A DNA stretch of 64,000 nucleotides from Cryptomeria japonica (Eukaryota; Streptophyta; Pinopsida; Cupressales; Cupressaceae), in contig NC_081407.1 in the NCBI RefSeq assembly GCF_030272615.1, positions 136,778,897 to 136,842,896 on the forward strand, given 5' to 3'. Made by a program: the position numbers and the translations under genes. Shown one piece after another: positions 36,120 through 47,273 of this stretch. The first letter of the stretch is position 1, and each line of letters opens with the position of its first letter. Below the pieces are notes generated by a model. That model searched no databases. It was not told where the DNA came from and saw only the letters and a list, made by a program, of their open reading frames with translations.

Positions 36120-36300
36120 ATATCCCCCTTTGGCATTGATGGCAATAAACAAAGATATTTTCTCCGCTTCACATCTTCTCCCCATTTTCTATAGATATTT
36201 CTCCACTTCACATCTTCTCCCCCTTTGACAACAATGCCAAAGTGGAGGCACAAGCTTCCCTGTTCCATTATGCTGCTCCCCCTGAGGAGTAGCATCCTTC
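36120..36300 (-). promoter_or_regulatory. Element H polypurine-tract cluster
   Basis: Read on the minus strand, CCAAAGGGGGATAT (plus 36120-36133) abuts the LTR. More GGGGGAGAA/GGGGAGAAG tracts lie at about 36180 and 36221, the latter after TTTGGCATTGTTGTCAAA. A CAGGGGGAGCAGC tract is at about 36273-36285. Confidence 0.75.
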
Positions 36301-36361
36301 AACACATCAATCCAAAATAAATTTGACTATGCACTACCTAACTGATGTGGAGAATATGCTT

Positions 36362-37141
36362 TTAGTTTACCTCCTGAAGGGGAAACACCCCTAATTCACC
36401 TCTTAAGTACATAAATATAGTCTTTGGGAGAGGCTTGGTGAATATGTCTGCTAACTGCTCCTTACTGGAAACATGTTCGAATGCAATCTCTTTGTTCTGA
36501 ACCTTTTCCCTTAAGAAATGATACTTAAGCTCAAAGTGCTTGGTTCTAGAATGTAAAACCGGATTCTTGGAGATATTAATTGCACTAGTATTGTCACAAA
36601 ATATCCTTACCGGTTCAGATACAGGGACTTTGAAGCCATTTAATACATGCTTCATCCAAATTGTTTGAGTACAGTTCATGAAAGCTGCAACATACTCTAC
36701 TTCCGCTGTAGACTGAGAGATACAACTCTGCTTCTTACTCATCCATGAGACTAGTCTACCACCGAGGAAGAATGCACCACCAGTTGTGCTCTTCCGGTCA
36801 TCTATATTACCAACCCAATTAGCATCTGTGAACACTTTCAAGTTGAAATCCTTGCTATATGGATACCACAATCCATAGTCAACAGTTCCCTTCATATACC
36901 TAAGAATCCGCTTGACTGCAACCAAGTGGGATTCTCTTGGGCTTTTCTGGAACCTTGCAGTAATGCCAACTACATGTGCAATATCCGATCTTCTATGCAC
37001 TACATAATGCAATTTACCAATCATTGATTGGTATTCCTTTTCATCAACCAATGCTGAGTCATCCTCTTTGGATAGTTTACAACCGGTCACCATCAGTGTA
37101 CCAACCGATTTTCTATCTTCCATGCCAAAGGTCTTCAACAC
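36362..37141 (-). CDS. Element H RT C-terminus and RNase H (uninterrupted)
   Basis: 259 codons without a stop. MLKTFGMEDRKSV begins the RT connection, then YQSMIGKLHYVVHRRSDIAH, LKVFTDANWVGNIDDRKSTT and the RNase H core STAEVEYVAAF, RIFCDNTSAINISKNPVLHS, EQLADIFTKPLP. All are standard copia motifs. RNase H removes RNA from the RNA:DNA hybrid during reverse transcription. It is the best-kept part of this element, but upstream RT frameshifts separate it from the rest of the polyprotein. Confidence 0.9.
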   Translation of the reverse strand: MLKTFGMEDRKSVGTLMVTGCKLSKEDDSALVDEKEYQSMIGKLHYVVHRRSDIAHVVGITARFQKSPRESHLVAVKRILRYMKGTVDYGLWYPYSKDFNLKVFTDANWVGNIDDRKSTTGGAFFLGGRLVSWMSKKQSCISQSTAEVEYVAAFMNCTQTIWMKHVLNGFKVPVSEPVRIFCDNTSAINISKNPVLHSRTKHFELKYHFLREKVQNKEIAFEHVSSKEQLADIFTKPLPKTIFMYLRGELGVFPLQEVN

Positions 37142-37194
37142 CTTTTGACATACTTGGACTAAGTGATAAAGATTCCATCCTTCATCTGCTGGAT

Positions 37195-37820
37195 CTATAG
37201 TACAGTGAAGAATTTAATCTCCCCTATGAGTGACATTTCAAACTCTTTCTTCATCTCATTTGCAAACTCATGATTCATCTTGTCATCTCCACCAAAGATA
37301 ATGTCATCAACAAATTCCCTATAGATCAGGATCTGATCTCCTTCAGACTTCAAGTAGATATTTCTATCTTCACTTGTTCTCTCAAATCCAATCTTCACAA
37401 GATGGGAATACAGACGTTCATACCAATAAGGATTTATGTAGCCTACATACCATGTCACTATCTTTAGATAGGGAAAACCCATCTGGTTGCTCAATATACA
37501 CCTCCTCTTCAAGTACACCATTTAGGAATGCAAATTTTTACATCCATTTGATATACTTTGAAACCTTTAAAAGCTGCATATGCAAGAAGCATACAGACCC
37601 CTTCCAATCTGGCTACAGGAGCAAAGGTTTCTCCATAGTCTTCTCCTTCTTCTTGAGCATATCTTTTGCATACCAATTTGGCTTTGTTTCTAATCACTGT
37701 GCCATCCTCATTCATCTTATTTCTGAAGACCCATTTGGTACCAATGACATTTTTATGCTCCGGTCTGGGTACCAAAGACCATGTACCATTTTTCTCTATC
37801 TGGTCAAGTTCCTCTTCCAT
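37195..37820 (-). pseudogene. Element H reverse transcriptase, frameshifted
   Basis: 37509-37820 carries WVFRNKMNEDGTVIRNKAKL and ETFAPVARLEGV (fingers/palm), ending in a frameshift at an A run near 37533. 37195-37521 carries LYSHLVKIGFERT and FVDDIIFGGDD, the YVDD-type catalytic box with both Asp present. The linking segment normally reading like YGLKQAPRAWY is heavily altered. Another frame change near 37190 leads to the RNase H frame. Confidence 0.88.
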
Positions 37821-37829
37821 TGCCTTGAT

Positions 37830-38981
37830 CTAGTCTTCATCTTTATGTGCCTCTTTGAATGTTTTAGGCTCAAATTCTGAGATCATACATGAGTTTTCTT
37901 TGACCTTTCTTCTTGTAAGGATTCCTGCATCCTTATCTCCTATGATTTGCTCAGGATCATGATTCAACTTGACATACCGAGGAATGGTCTTGATAGATTC
38001 CTCTTGCTTTTCTTCTTTATCCTCATCTCCATCAGTATCAACATCTACATTTGCCGGTAAAGGAACATTGTTATTGGTACTCAATTGACTATCAACTGGT
38101 TCCCAAAAGGTTGCAACTAGTTCATCTACCGCTTGCTCACTGTCAGTTTCCTCAATTTTCTTAGAGGTTTCATCAACTCTTACATTGATGCTTTCCATAA
38201 TTCTCTGATTCCTATTGTTGAAACACTTGAGAGCTTTGCTCTTGGTGGAATATCCTAGGAATATTCCCTCATCACATTTCACATCAAATTTTCTCTGGTG
38301 TTCACTCCTCTTGATGTAACATCTGCTACCAAACACTCTAAAGTAGCTGACCACAGGTGTCTTACTGGTCCAATACTCATAAGGAGTTTTATCCTTACCT
38401 TTCTTGATGAGTACCCAGTTCATTGTGTAGACTGCAATGCTCACCGCTTCTCTCCAAAAGGTGTGAGCTACCTTTCCTTGAATCAACATGGTTCTAGATG
38501 CTTCAACCACAGTCCAATTATTCCTCTCTACTAGGCCATTCTGTTGTGGAGTCTGGGGGGAAAACAATTGCCTCTTGATGCCATTTTCTTCACAGTACTT
38601 GTTGAATTCATCGGAAGTGAATTCCCCTCCTTGATCAATTCTTAGGCACTTGATCCTTTTACTGCTTTCCTTCTCCACTAATGCTCTAAAATCTTTGAAC
38701 TTTACAAAGGCTTCAGACTTGTCTTTCAAGAATGTGACCCACATCATTCTTGAGCAATCATCAGTGAGAATCATGAAGTACCTATCACCCTACACACTTC
38801 TAGTTTTCATAGGACCACACAAATCAGTATGCACAAGGTCAAGCAAGTTGTCAGTAGTGAAAGATTTACCTTTAAAGGTTGAGGAAGACATTTTCCCCAA
38901 TTGACACTCTCTGCACAAGGTATTATCCGGTTTGCTTGGCACCGACAACCCTCTAATTGCCTTGATCTTACTAGCCTTCAC
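37830..38981 (-). pseudogene. Element H integrase
   Basis: GAG-pre-integrase zinc domain remnant at 38790-38981 (CRECQLGKMSSSTFKGKSF), one stop, then the core at 37830-38774. The catalytic Asp residues are in TDDCSRMMW and RIDQGGEFTSDEF and the Glu is in NGLVERNNW. FWREAVSIAVYTMNWV and EGIFLGYSTKSKALKCF follow, then an acidic linker to RT. Same frame as gag and protease. Confidence 0.9.
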
Positions 38982-39095
38982 AATGTTATCAAAGTTTACA
39001 TGGCAAAGTCTCCTATGCCATATCTAGCTATCATCAAATTTAGGCATAAGACATGTACTTATATTTGCATTTAGATGAAATAGGTTACCTTTGGT

Positions 39096-39515
39096 CTACA
39101 TGTCGATGGCCACCAATTCACCATTCTTTCCTTTGATTTTGCAAACTCCATTCTTGAATTCCAGAGTGAGGCCACTGTCATTCAGCTGGGCAACACTCAA
39201 AAGGTTTTGTCTAAGACCATCAACCCAATACACATTGTCAGCACTACTCTTTCCATTAAGAGAGATGGACCCTCTGCCTTTGACCATGCATGGTGCATCA
39301 TTGCCAAAGCAAACCGCACCACCATCATACTCCTCCAATGATAGAAACTTGCTCCGATCACCAGTCATATGGTGAGAACAGTCACTATCAATGATCCACT
39401 CATTGGAATTATCAAACTGGGAGACAAGAGCCTTCTTGTCTGACACATCTTCCTTGACAGAAAAAAACACAATATCTTCATTTTCTTCATCTGTGACACC
39501 TTCATCAACTACCAC
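39096..39515 (-). pseudogene. Element H protease
   Basis: EWIIDSDCSHHMTGDRSKF is the copia protease active-site region, with Asp-Ser-Asp where Asp-Ser-Gly is required. NVYWVDGLRQNLLSVAQLND follows as usual. The Gly-to-Asp change fits a single G-to-A event. Same frame as gag and integrase. Confidence 0.85.
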
Positions 39516-39599
39516 AAAATAGTTTCTTTGGTTTCCTCCTTTGAATTTCTTGAACCTTTCCAGTTTGTCCTTGTTGTCACCATTAGGACAGTTTACAAC

Positions 39600-40415
39600 A
39601 ATATGTCCTATCTAGTTACAAGAGAAGCATTTCAAAGGTAGCTTGCCTCTATATTTTCTGGTTCCTTTTGGAAGTTTCCTGGAAAGGAGAGCTTCAAATG
39701 CCATCAGAATATCCTCATCATCCATTTGTCTGCCTTGTCTTGGTTCACCACTAGTGCTAGATTCTTTTCCTTTTCTGGATGGTATTGTAGAAGCTTTAAA
39801 AGCTGATTCAGTCTTTTGAACACTGCCATCAAAACTATTTAGCTCATAGGCTGTCAACTTTGCTATGATGGAGTCCAAGGATACCTTAGTCTTGTCTATC
39901 GATCTCAGCTCCTAAATAGCAGCAACCCTTATTGCATAGACAGACAATAGGGATCTCAGGACTTTGCTTACCACAGTGGCATCTTCTATTTTACAACCTT
40001 CACTCTTGATATCTCCAACAACGGTTTTGATTCTTATTCCATACTGTTGAATGGTCTCACCTTCAACTATCTGCATATCTTCAAACTTCCCTCTAAGGCT
40101 TTCTTCCTTAGCCTATTTTACATGCTCATCACCACCATAGATATTTTCAAGAGTATCCCATACCTCTTTAGGATTTACCTTATCCTGAACATCAATAAAC
40201 TCAATGTCAGATAAACTACTAATTAGGGCTTCCATGACTTGCCCATTCTCCTGAATTTCTCTCTTTTGGTCATTGGTAAGGGTATCGATAGGAGCAACAT
40301 ATAGAGTCTCAACATAGCTCCAATGTTGAGCACCCATGCTTCTGATGTATATCTTCATTCTATCTTTCCATATACTAAAATTTTCTCAGTTAAACTTTGG
40401 ACCTTCCCTCTTCAT
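39600..40415 (-). pseudogene. Element H Gag (UBN2 type)
   Basis: Probable start ATG at 40415, with an early TGA at 40386-40388. 40113-40358 carries the copia capsid region (RMKIYIRSMG, KEVWDTLENIYGGDEHV). Stops lie at about 40112 and 39913. 39612-39878 carries the C-terminal part up to CFSCN, and then a TAG interrupts the zinc knuckle, whose IGHIVVNC half follows in frame. Confidence 0.85.
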
Positions 40416-40475
40416 CATTAGACTAGGATCTCTACCTCAAGCGGTTAAGCCTATGGCATAGAGGACCTGGAGGAT

Positions 40476-40487
40476 GCTCTGATACCA
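40476..40487 (-). promoter_or_regulatory. Element H primer-binding site
   Basis: Minus strand TGGTATCAGAGC, the usual initiator methionine tRNA complement of plant copia elements, two bases from the LTR. Confidence 0.92.
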
Positions 40488-40489
40488 AT

Positions 40490-42022
40490 TGATAACTCAA
40501 TGATGAACTGATAGTACTAACCCGGTACTGAGGGGGGGGGGTGAATCAGTACAGGCAAAAATACAATCCTAAATCGGTTTGATAGTAGACACTTCAAATG
40601 ACTGGCAAGCAATGACACCGGTTTGAAATAGAGTGCAAACGGTATCGCTAAGAATGACTGAGACAAGCATTAATCAGTTACTCACTTATCTTCTCACTCA
40701 ACTCAAGACTACACTACCATTTCACCCTTATGCATAAACAGGTAATCTATCATCAGATCATAATAACAGCTAGTCCAACATGTTTTATTGACAGGCATAA
40801 AACACAGAACCATCATATGCTTGATAGACAATAGGAAAGCATCACAAGATAAAAGCATCACACATGACACACATATTTTTCATGTGGAAACCCAACTGGG
40901 AAAAACCACGATGGGGATGAATACCCACAAGCTATTTTTGAACTCTTTAGAAGTCTACTCTGTTAGGAGCCTTGTCCGGTTAGAGACATTACAATAGGTT
41001 CTGCTAGGAACCGATCCTGTTAAAGATCACTCGGTTAAGGGATGGCTACAATACTCGGTTAAGGGTTAAACCCTGTTAAAGGTTACCTTGTTAGAGGATT
41101 TCAAGAACTCAATAGATAAAGGATTTCAAACTCAATAGCTTTGAATTACCCTATTAAAGGATTTACAGCAAGCCGATTAAGGCTACCCTATTAAGGGATT
41201 TTCCAACTGTTGAGGTGGTTAGAGATCAACAGGTATCACAATGATCTAGTAATAGCACTCAATGCCAATGCAGATCTACTTAAGCTCCTCTTCACTTTCT
41301 ACACTTAGACTCTGCAGGTATCACTTCTCTTCTTTTTTATCTACCAAGAATCACGTATCCCTTCTCTTGGATACACACACAAAACTTTTGCCAACAACCT
41401 CAGAAAGAGACACAACATCGACCTTATAGGAAAACAGATAGGTCGGTAGCGTAAACCCTAAGCCCTAAACTTGTTAGGTTAATGAATTCAAATGATTCAA
41501 TCCTGACCGTTGAGAACACTCCATTAATTGCAACAATCTTGATCCAATCTCAAGACATTCTCCATCGTCCATTTTCACCGATTTCATGGCGGCTGATAAC
41601 CCATCACATGTTATCACCATTTTACAAACTTTGCACATTCTTGAGGTAGATAGGAACAATCTCCTTCATGCAAGATCCTTCATGCGCACAAGGATGATGT
41701 GGCAATATGATCTGTTCTTCATTACAATGCTAACTCATCACACAATGTCACCGGTTGAGCCACACAGGCTTGAAGCACTTAAACCGGAAACCCTGAAGTT
41801 GAGACTACCAACCAATAGTCATACAATGCTTCCATGTGCTAGTTCCCATAACCATATGTCGGTTCAGCTTTAACAAGTACACCGCTTCACTTTGGCACTA
41901 ATGCCGGCTCACAGTGTTCTACCGGTTCTCTCATATGCCGATTCTCACTTCTTCAACATATTGACATCAATGACAACATACAATATCATTATGTCCACAT
42001 ACCGGTTCACATAATGCCAACA
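40490..42022 (-). repeat. Element H 5' LTR
   Basis: 1533 bp, TGATAACTCAATG..ATAATGCCAACA on the plus strand. Closely matches 34597-36119. Confidence 0.92.
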
Positions 42023-42027
42023 TCATC
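42023..42027. repeat. Target-site duplication of element H, right
   Basis: TCATC, matching 34592-34596. Confidence 0.85.
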
Positions 42028-42210
42028 ATCAAGCCAACAATCTCCCCCATTGGCATTGATGGCAACACTTAGAAAATTTTACAGTAATACTGCTAAGTGT
42101 GCATACACAGTAAATTTACATATATACTCATACTCCCCCTTAATGAATGCATAAATACAAAATTTTCAAAAACACACATACATATTTCTACTCCCCCTTA
42201 GACAACAATG
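42028..42210 (-). promoter_or_regulatory. Element B LTR tip and polypurine-tract cluster
   Basis: 42028-42039 is the first 12 bases of the B 3' LTR. Next to it the minus strand reads CCAATGGGGGAGAT (42040-42053). Further minus-strand TAAGGGGGAGT tracts lie at about 42134-42142 and 42191-42200, the latter next to TTTGGCATTGTTGTC. Confidence 0.7.
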
Positions 42211-42599
42211 CCAAATTGAAAAGGTAAAATATATACATATATAGAAAGTTTGTATCAAAGTGTTCAACATATATAACAATAACTTTAAAAAAAGTTCATG
42301 CATTAGCTAATCTCATAAAAATAGCATTGAAGCTCTTCTTCATCTATGACAAAGCATTTTCCCATGATTCCAATATGTGTGCAGTATACTCGAATGTAGA
42401 CATCTGCTGAGAAAGGAATTCTTCCATTGAGTCCAATGTCCAGGTTTCATGGGATGCAAGAATAGCTTCTGCATTGGAGTAGGCTCTCTATAATATGTCT
42501 ACTTGTGATGTGAGTAGACTCTTGATTTCTTTTAGAGATCAGAGTCTCTTTGCCTTCTCATTATCATATCTGTCTAGTTTGTTCTGAAAATCATCTACA

Positions 42600-44426
42600 A
42601 ACTTGTTAAAGGCATGTATGGAATCCTAGAGAGGGATATATGCCTAGGATATCCTTTCCATTTCTTTTTTTGTTTCAACTTGACTTTTTGAAATGTCAAA
42701 ATAAAAGAAAGTAACATTGGAGATAGAGGCAAGATACTTTCCTTCTGTTTCAATAGCTTTTCTCAACAGACTTTTATTGTGAGATAGAGCCATTTTTCCA
42801 CTTTCAATATTCTTTGCCAGTTTGTCTCCATATTTCTTCTTGTGGCTCTTTTCAACATACAGTTGAGCAACATGTTCTAGTGACTTGATTTGATCAGATG
42901 CATCTGCAACTAATTGACCAAGTTTGCTAATGGGTGTAGAAAAATGTTCTACAGATGTTTCCAGTAGTAGACTGGACAAAATTTCTACTGCATTCTAAAT
43001 TGTCTCTATTTCAACCCTTTTCTCTTTTAGTCTCTTCTTATGCGCTCTAGATTGCATAGCAGTAGCAATCTACATCATTTTTTATGTGCTCAAAGTGTTC
43101 ATATCAATAGGTCCTGAAATACTTAAAGAATCATCATCATCATCATCTTCAAGTTGTTTTTGCTTTGCCAGTTCAGGGGATACAACCTTAATGATAGCTT
43201 TCTCTATATTCTGCTTTGTTGCCTTTTCAGGTGACTGCGTGGCAACATTTTTAGTAGTCTCCTTTTGAATTTCTTGAATGACCAATGGAGACTGGGGTTT
43301 CTCCAGTTATTCTATTACCGGTGGATTGTCCACTTTTAGTTGAGTAGCCGGTTGCTCAATTAGTGTAACGTGTACATTAGTGATTGCTGGGGGCTCCATA
43401 TCTAGTACAGTGTTGTCTCTAGATAGATCCACTATGTTTTGAACATTATCATCAACAAGAATAATGGAATCATCCTACTTCTTGAGAGGATGGACCTCAT
43501 CAGGTTGAATATTCTCCTCTTCATCTGTTTCCAGTCTATTAACATCATCAGCTATCTCTTCTGTATCCTTAGTCTTAGAAGAATGGATGATTTCTTCCAT
43601 CTTTTTGATTCCATAGGCTATCTGATGTATCTCATTTTCAAAAATTTCCCTTTTGCCATTAATAAGCTTAAAATGTATTGCTTTAAAAGCATAAAAGCTG
43701 ACCAAACTTGAATTTTTGTCTACTATCCTTCTTGATAGATTTCAAATTCAAAAATAGTTCTCTTCTGATAGCTTCATAGATATCATAGTTAACATTATCC
43801 ACAATCATTTTGTGAGCTGTGTGGATTATTGCAAATGCAACACTATTAAGTCTACTGGAGTAAAATACTCAGTAACCTATCACCATTTCTGCTAATTTCA
43901 CTGCAGGGTCCCTAAAAATGTTGACAAGAAAAGCACACCTATTAGATGTAGAACCAGTTAAATCAAAGACAATATCCTTAGAAATTTTCCTTAGCTCAGG
44001 TACTTCACCAGTTGAAAAGTAGTCAGTCACAACCTGAATGGCTTCCTTGGTAATTGTGCGAGTCCTTTCTAAGTACATGTTCTCTCCATGAACTCTACTC
44101 AAAATTATTCTGAAATGTGCTTCTTTGAAATCTTCAAGAAAATAAGAGGCATTATGAAAACCCTTTTCGAAAACCCTAGCATATTGTGTCTTAATTTTAC
44201 CGTTCTCATCACAAAGTGATTTTAGCTATGTGTAAATGTATAGAGATCCTAAATCTTCTAACTTGCAGTCTATATAACTGGATATATCACCATTTACCAC
44301 AACTCTGTTTGGAACTTGCGATAATGCATTATATGACACAATTTCATCTACCTTTAGAGCTTCCATAGGCTCTGAAATGATCATCAACCTCTCTACAGAC
44401 TTTGAAGAAGATGCCATTCTAGACAT
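42600..44426 (-). pseudogene. Element B ORF2, homologue of element A ORF2
   Basis: The start is MASSSKSVERL at 44417. 44226-44426 corresponds to the A N-terminus (SQVPNRVVVNGDISSYIDCK against SQIPKGVVYAEDPRMYIHCH), and 43869-44102 to the next domain (ITKEAIQVVTDYFSTG against ITKEAIKVVTGLPSTS; SKDIVFDLTGST against SKDTVIDLTGAT). One frameshift lies between 43869 and 43705. The acidic linker (43082-43705) and C-terminal coiled coil (42644-42979, HVAQLYVEKSHKKKYGDKLA) then share a frame. The middle of the A globular region is missing or unreadable. Function unknown. Confidence 0.72.
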
Positions 44427-44929
44427 ACAAGATTCAAAATAGTATGTTCAAAGAAATACCTTATTTCACGCACGTTGCCTCGTTTACCAGTTGAAATGCC
44501 CAAGTGCACACCAATTTGACTTTCTGCAACCTTGAATTTAGCTTAATTTCTCAAATCACAAAACAATTTGACAATTAACAACAAGACAATCTTACTCTAC
44601 TCTGCAATCACTTCAAATTTCTTTCTCGAATGAGTTAGGGTAAAAATGAAAAAGTAAAACTTGCTTTTATCCTTTTTACCTACTACAATAAATGCTTTCC
44701 TATTAGGGTTACAAACCCTAATTTCACCACTCAAGTGGAAAACCGGTTGATAACATGTTAACAAAAATTTACCAAAATTGCATGTTTCAAAATTCTTTCC
44801 CTCTCATTTTTCACAACGGGTCTAGAGATGTTTTACCGTTAAGCTCCCCTTAGCCATATTAAAAAGTCTTAATTCACCGGTACAAGGTTCTCTTCACTAG
44901 GTGAAGGAACAATTTCTTCTCCAGGTGAG

Positions 44930-46159
44930 TCATCACTTTTCTTCTTCCAAATCCGATTCATATCCTCTCTGGTTTCATCAATATCAACTTTCTACTTTCC
45001 TCTCTGATCCCTGGAAGAGTTGACCAGTTTGCTATTTCTGGATCTACATAATTTTGCTAAGTGCCTCGGTTTATTATAGTGATAACAGACCATACCAAAT
45101 GATCTCCAAGGTCCTACATTTCCTCTTCCTATTCTTCTTGTGTAGTTCATAGCCACATGACCAAAGTTATTACAGAAGGTGCAAATAACATTTGTTACCT
45201 TTTCCATCTCAAATGGACTAAACTAGTTGTTGTAGGATCTTTGCCAGTTCAGGTTTACCCGGTTATCAAAGTTCCTCATCCGGTCACCATTTGGTCTTGG
45301 ATGCATGTGTGGCATAGGGTTGTTTTCTCTATATCATCACTCAATAGATCTATGTCCATACATTCCACATGTGAAGCAATGACCTTCAAATTTATTAGAC
45401 ACATACCTAGCATTAGTATTGGAACTTACATTTCTATTTGGTTTTTTTCTACAAACATTTGCAGTGTGACCAGGTTTATGGCAAACAAAGCAGACAGGTT
45501 TAAAGACCTTCTTACAAGTAGGATTTTTGATCTTAGGAGCAGATTTATTCTTAGTACTCGAGGATTCACCTTTTTCAGTTCTGTGAAAACCAAGTCCAGA
45601 GATATCACCCTTCATTCTTTGTGATTGAATTTGTTCTTCCAGCATGGTAGAACTTTTGATGAACTTCTCCAATTTCTCATTGGCTCCAATAAGCTGTTTG
45701 ATGAGATCTTCATTATGCTTAGACAGGTTCTCTTTCAGAGATGATGCAAGCTCAATATCTAGTTGTAGGTTCTCCTTTTCTTCTCTTTCAGCAATCAAAT
45801 TCTCATGCATAGTGTCCTTTTCCCATTTGATCTTTGTAATCTCTTGATCTCTTTCCTTGATAAGATCTTCAACAGCTCTTCGAGCTTTCAGTTCCTGACT
45901 CATGCAGATAGTGAGACCTTCTATCTCTCTCCTTAGATTCAGTTTTTCACCATTCAACTTCCTCTGCTAAAGAATCAATATTGGCTTCATCTGAAGAACT
46001 ATTACCAGATATCTCTAATAGTTGTTCATTTAGCTCTCTCCTCTTGACTTGAGAAGCTTTTAGTTTGACCCTAAGGGATTCAAGTTCATTTCTGCTAGCT
46101 TCTGGCTCTCTAGCCATCTCACGGTAGCTCATGTCCCGCATGGTGGTTTCAAGGCTCAC
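44930..46159 (-). pseudogene. Element B ORF1: coiled-coil, zinc-knuckle protein
   Basis: 46159-45947 and 45957-45337 give a long charged coiled coil (ELKARRAVEDLIKERDQEI, ASSLKENLSKHNEDLIKQL) with one frameshift between them. Four knuckle units follow: CFVCHKPGHTANVC (canonical), CFTCGMYGHRS (cut by a stop), CTFCNNFGHVAMNY (last Cys now Tyr) and CYHYNKPRHLAKLC (Cys now Tyr, Gly now Arg). It is the same plan as A ORF1 and shows the part of ORF1 that lies outside the window in A. Confidence 0.75.
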
Positions 46160-46192
46160 TTCTCTAAGTGGTTAGGCTTAAAAGAAGTTTGG

Positions 46193-46204
46193 ATATGATA
46201 CAAA
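46193..46204 (-). promoter_or_regulatory. Element B primer-binding site (decayed)
   Basis: Minus-strand TTTGTATCATATCC next to the LTR resembles TTGGTATCAGAGC with several changes, pointing to the same initiator tRNA as the copia elements. Confidence 0.5.
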
Positions 46205-46205
46205 T

Positions 46206-46893
46206 TGATGGAATTGAAAAGAACTGAGAGGGGGGGGTGAATTAGTGACACCAGATAAAACACTACTCCAAACTCTAATCAATGGATGAACTTAACAAAT
46301 ATTTTAAACACAATGCATGTAATCCAAAATGATATAACAACATTCACAAAAAGTAAAGCATCCACCATAATACAAGTGTTTATACGTGGAAAACCCAAAT
46401 AGGAAAAAACCAGGGTGAGATGGAACTCACAAGTTGACTATCTGTAGTAATAGATAACTGACCAGTTAAGGTCTACAAAGTGCTCTGCTAGGAGAGAATC
46501 TTGTTAGAGATCCCAAAGCTTGATTAGATGCTTGTACCCTATTAAAGGTAGTACCCTATTAGGAGTAATCTCATTGGAGGATTTAAGAATCCAAACTAAT
46601 GGATCACCTTGTTAGAGCTTACCCGGTTAAGGGATTTGATTCTATTGTAATGGTTAGAAAACAACAAGAAAGGTTTGATCTATTCTGAGTAGCACAATAC
46701 TTGCTTGATAAAATCCTTCTAAGTACATTCAACACTGCTCTTCAACACACTCTTCAACAAAAACTTTCGCTCTTCATGCATACCATTAGTTACATAACAT
46801 CTCTCTCTTTTAAATGATTCACTAAGATGTCTTTAAATAGACATTCAAATCTTATGTCGGTCCAAGGAAATCAAAACATTTATCGTCATCAAG
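46206..46893 (-). repeat. Element B 5' LTR, internally deleted
   Basis: TGATGGAATTG.. matches 33490 onward up to AAATCAAAACA (46875), then jumps to GTCATCAAGCCA, matching the tip at 42025-42037. About 0.4 kb of LTR is missing. A TTTAAATAG box is at 46832-46840. Confidence 0.75.
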
Positions 46894-47273
46894 CCATGTG
46901 AACAAAGTGACTTACAACATGAGAATAGTCTTTGTTTGGATCTTGTGATAGCTCCATCTACTGTGCTTGATATCTCTCCTCTGGCATGTTGCTCGCCTTC
47001 CCAAAATAGTGATTAGCAAGATTAGGAGGTGCCATGCTATATTAGTGATACTAGCACTGTAGATCTCTCTCTCTCTTCTTTCTTTCTCTTTTGTGACAAT
47101 TCTTCTATGTGTATCCCTGTTCTTCTATTGTTCCCTTAATGTCTACTTGGGGATGATGCAAAGCATTGAGATATTTTCTTGGTCTCTTTCATGTTGACTC
47201 AAAAGACATCTTCTCTTCTCTTTCTTCTAAGGTAGTGTCCTTCTTTGTGGAATGAAGATTATTATATGCATAT
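46894..47273 (+). other. Gypsy-like untranslated remnant, left of element C
   Basis: 380 bases without a gene, C/T-rich (CTCTCTCTCTCTTCTTTC at about 47060). It continues after element C at 62477. Probably the 3' part of element F. Confidence 0.45.
47269..47273. repeat. Target-site duplication of element C, left
   Basis: CATAT, matching 62472-62476. Confidence 0.85.

Larger units (their letters stand above)
34597..42022 (-). mobile_element. Element H: complete Ty1/copia retrotransposon
   Basis: 7.43 kb with two near-identical 1.5-kb LTRs, a 5-bp target duplication (TCATC), an initiator-Met-type primer site and a polypurine tract. Minus-strand coding gives gag, protease, integrase, RT and RNase H. 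Most of the polyprotein is in one frame from 40415 to 37509 with stops. Frameshifts occur in the RT. It is inserted in the 3' LTR of element B. Confidence 0.95.
33490..46893 (-). mobile_element. Element B: pol-less LTR retroelement, relative of element A
   Basis: Minus-strand order: 5' LTR (about 46206-46893), decayed initiator-tRNA primer site, ORF1 (coiled coil and zinc knuckles), ORF2, polypurine tract (42040-42053), 3' LTR (42028-42039 plus 33490-34596). The 3' LTR is split by copia element H. Proteins match element A, but LTR sequences do not, so A and B are separate subfamilies. The expected 5-bp target duplication is not visible, and the 5' LTR has an internal deletion. Confidence 0.8.

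Noticed and set aside
37374-37880. 168-codon plus-strand frame opposite the RT
   Set aside because: Antisense shadow of the element H polyprotein.
40476-40487. tRNA-like match
   Set aside because: Only the 12-base primer complement of initiator methionine tRNA is present, not a tRNA gene.
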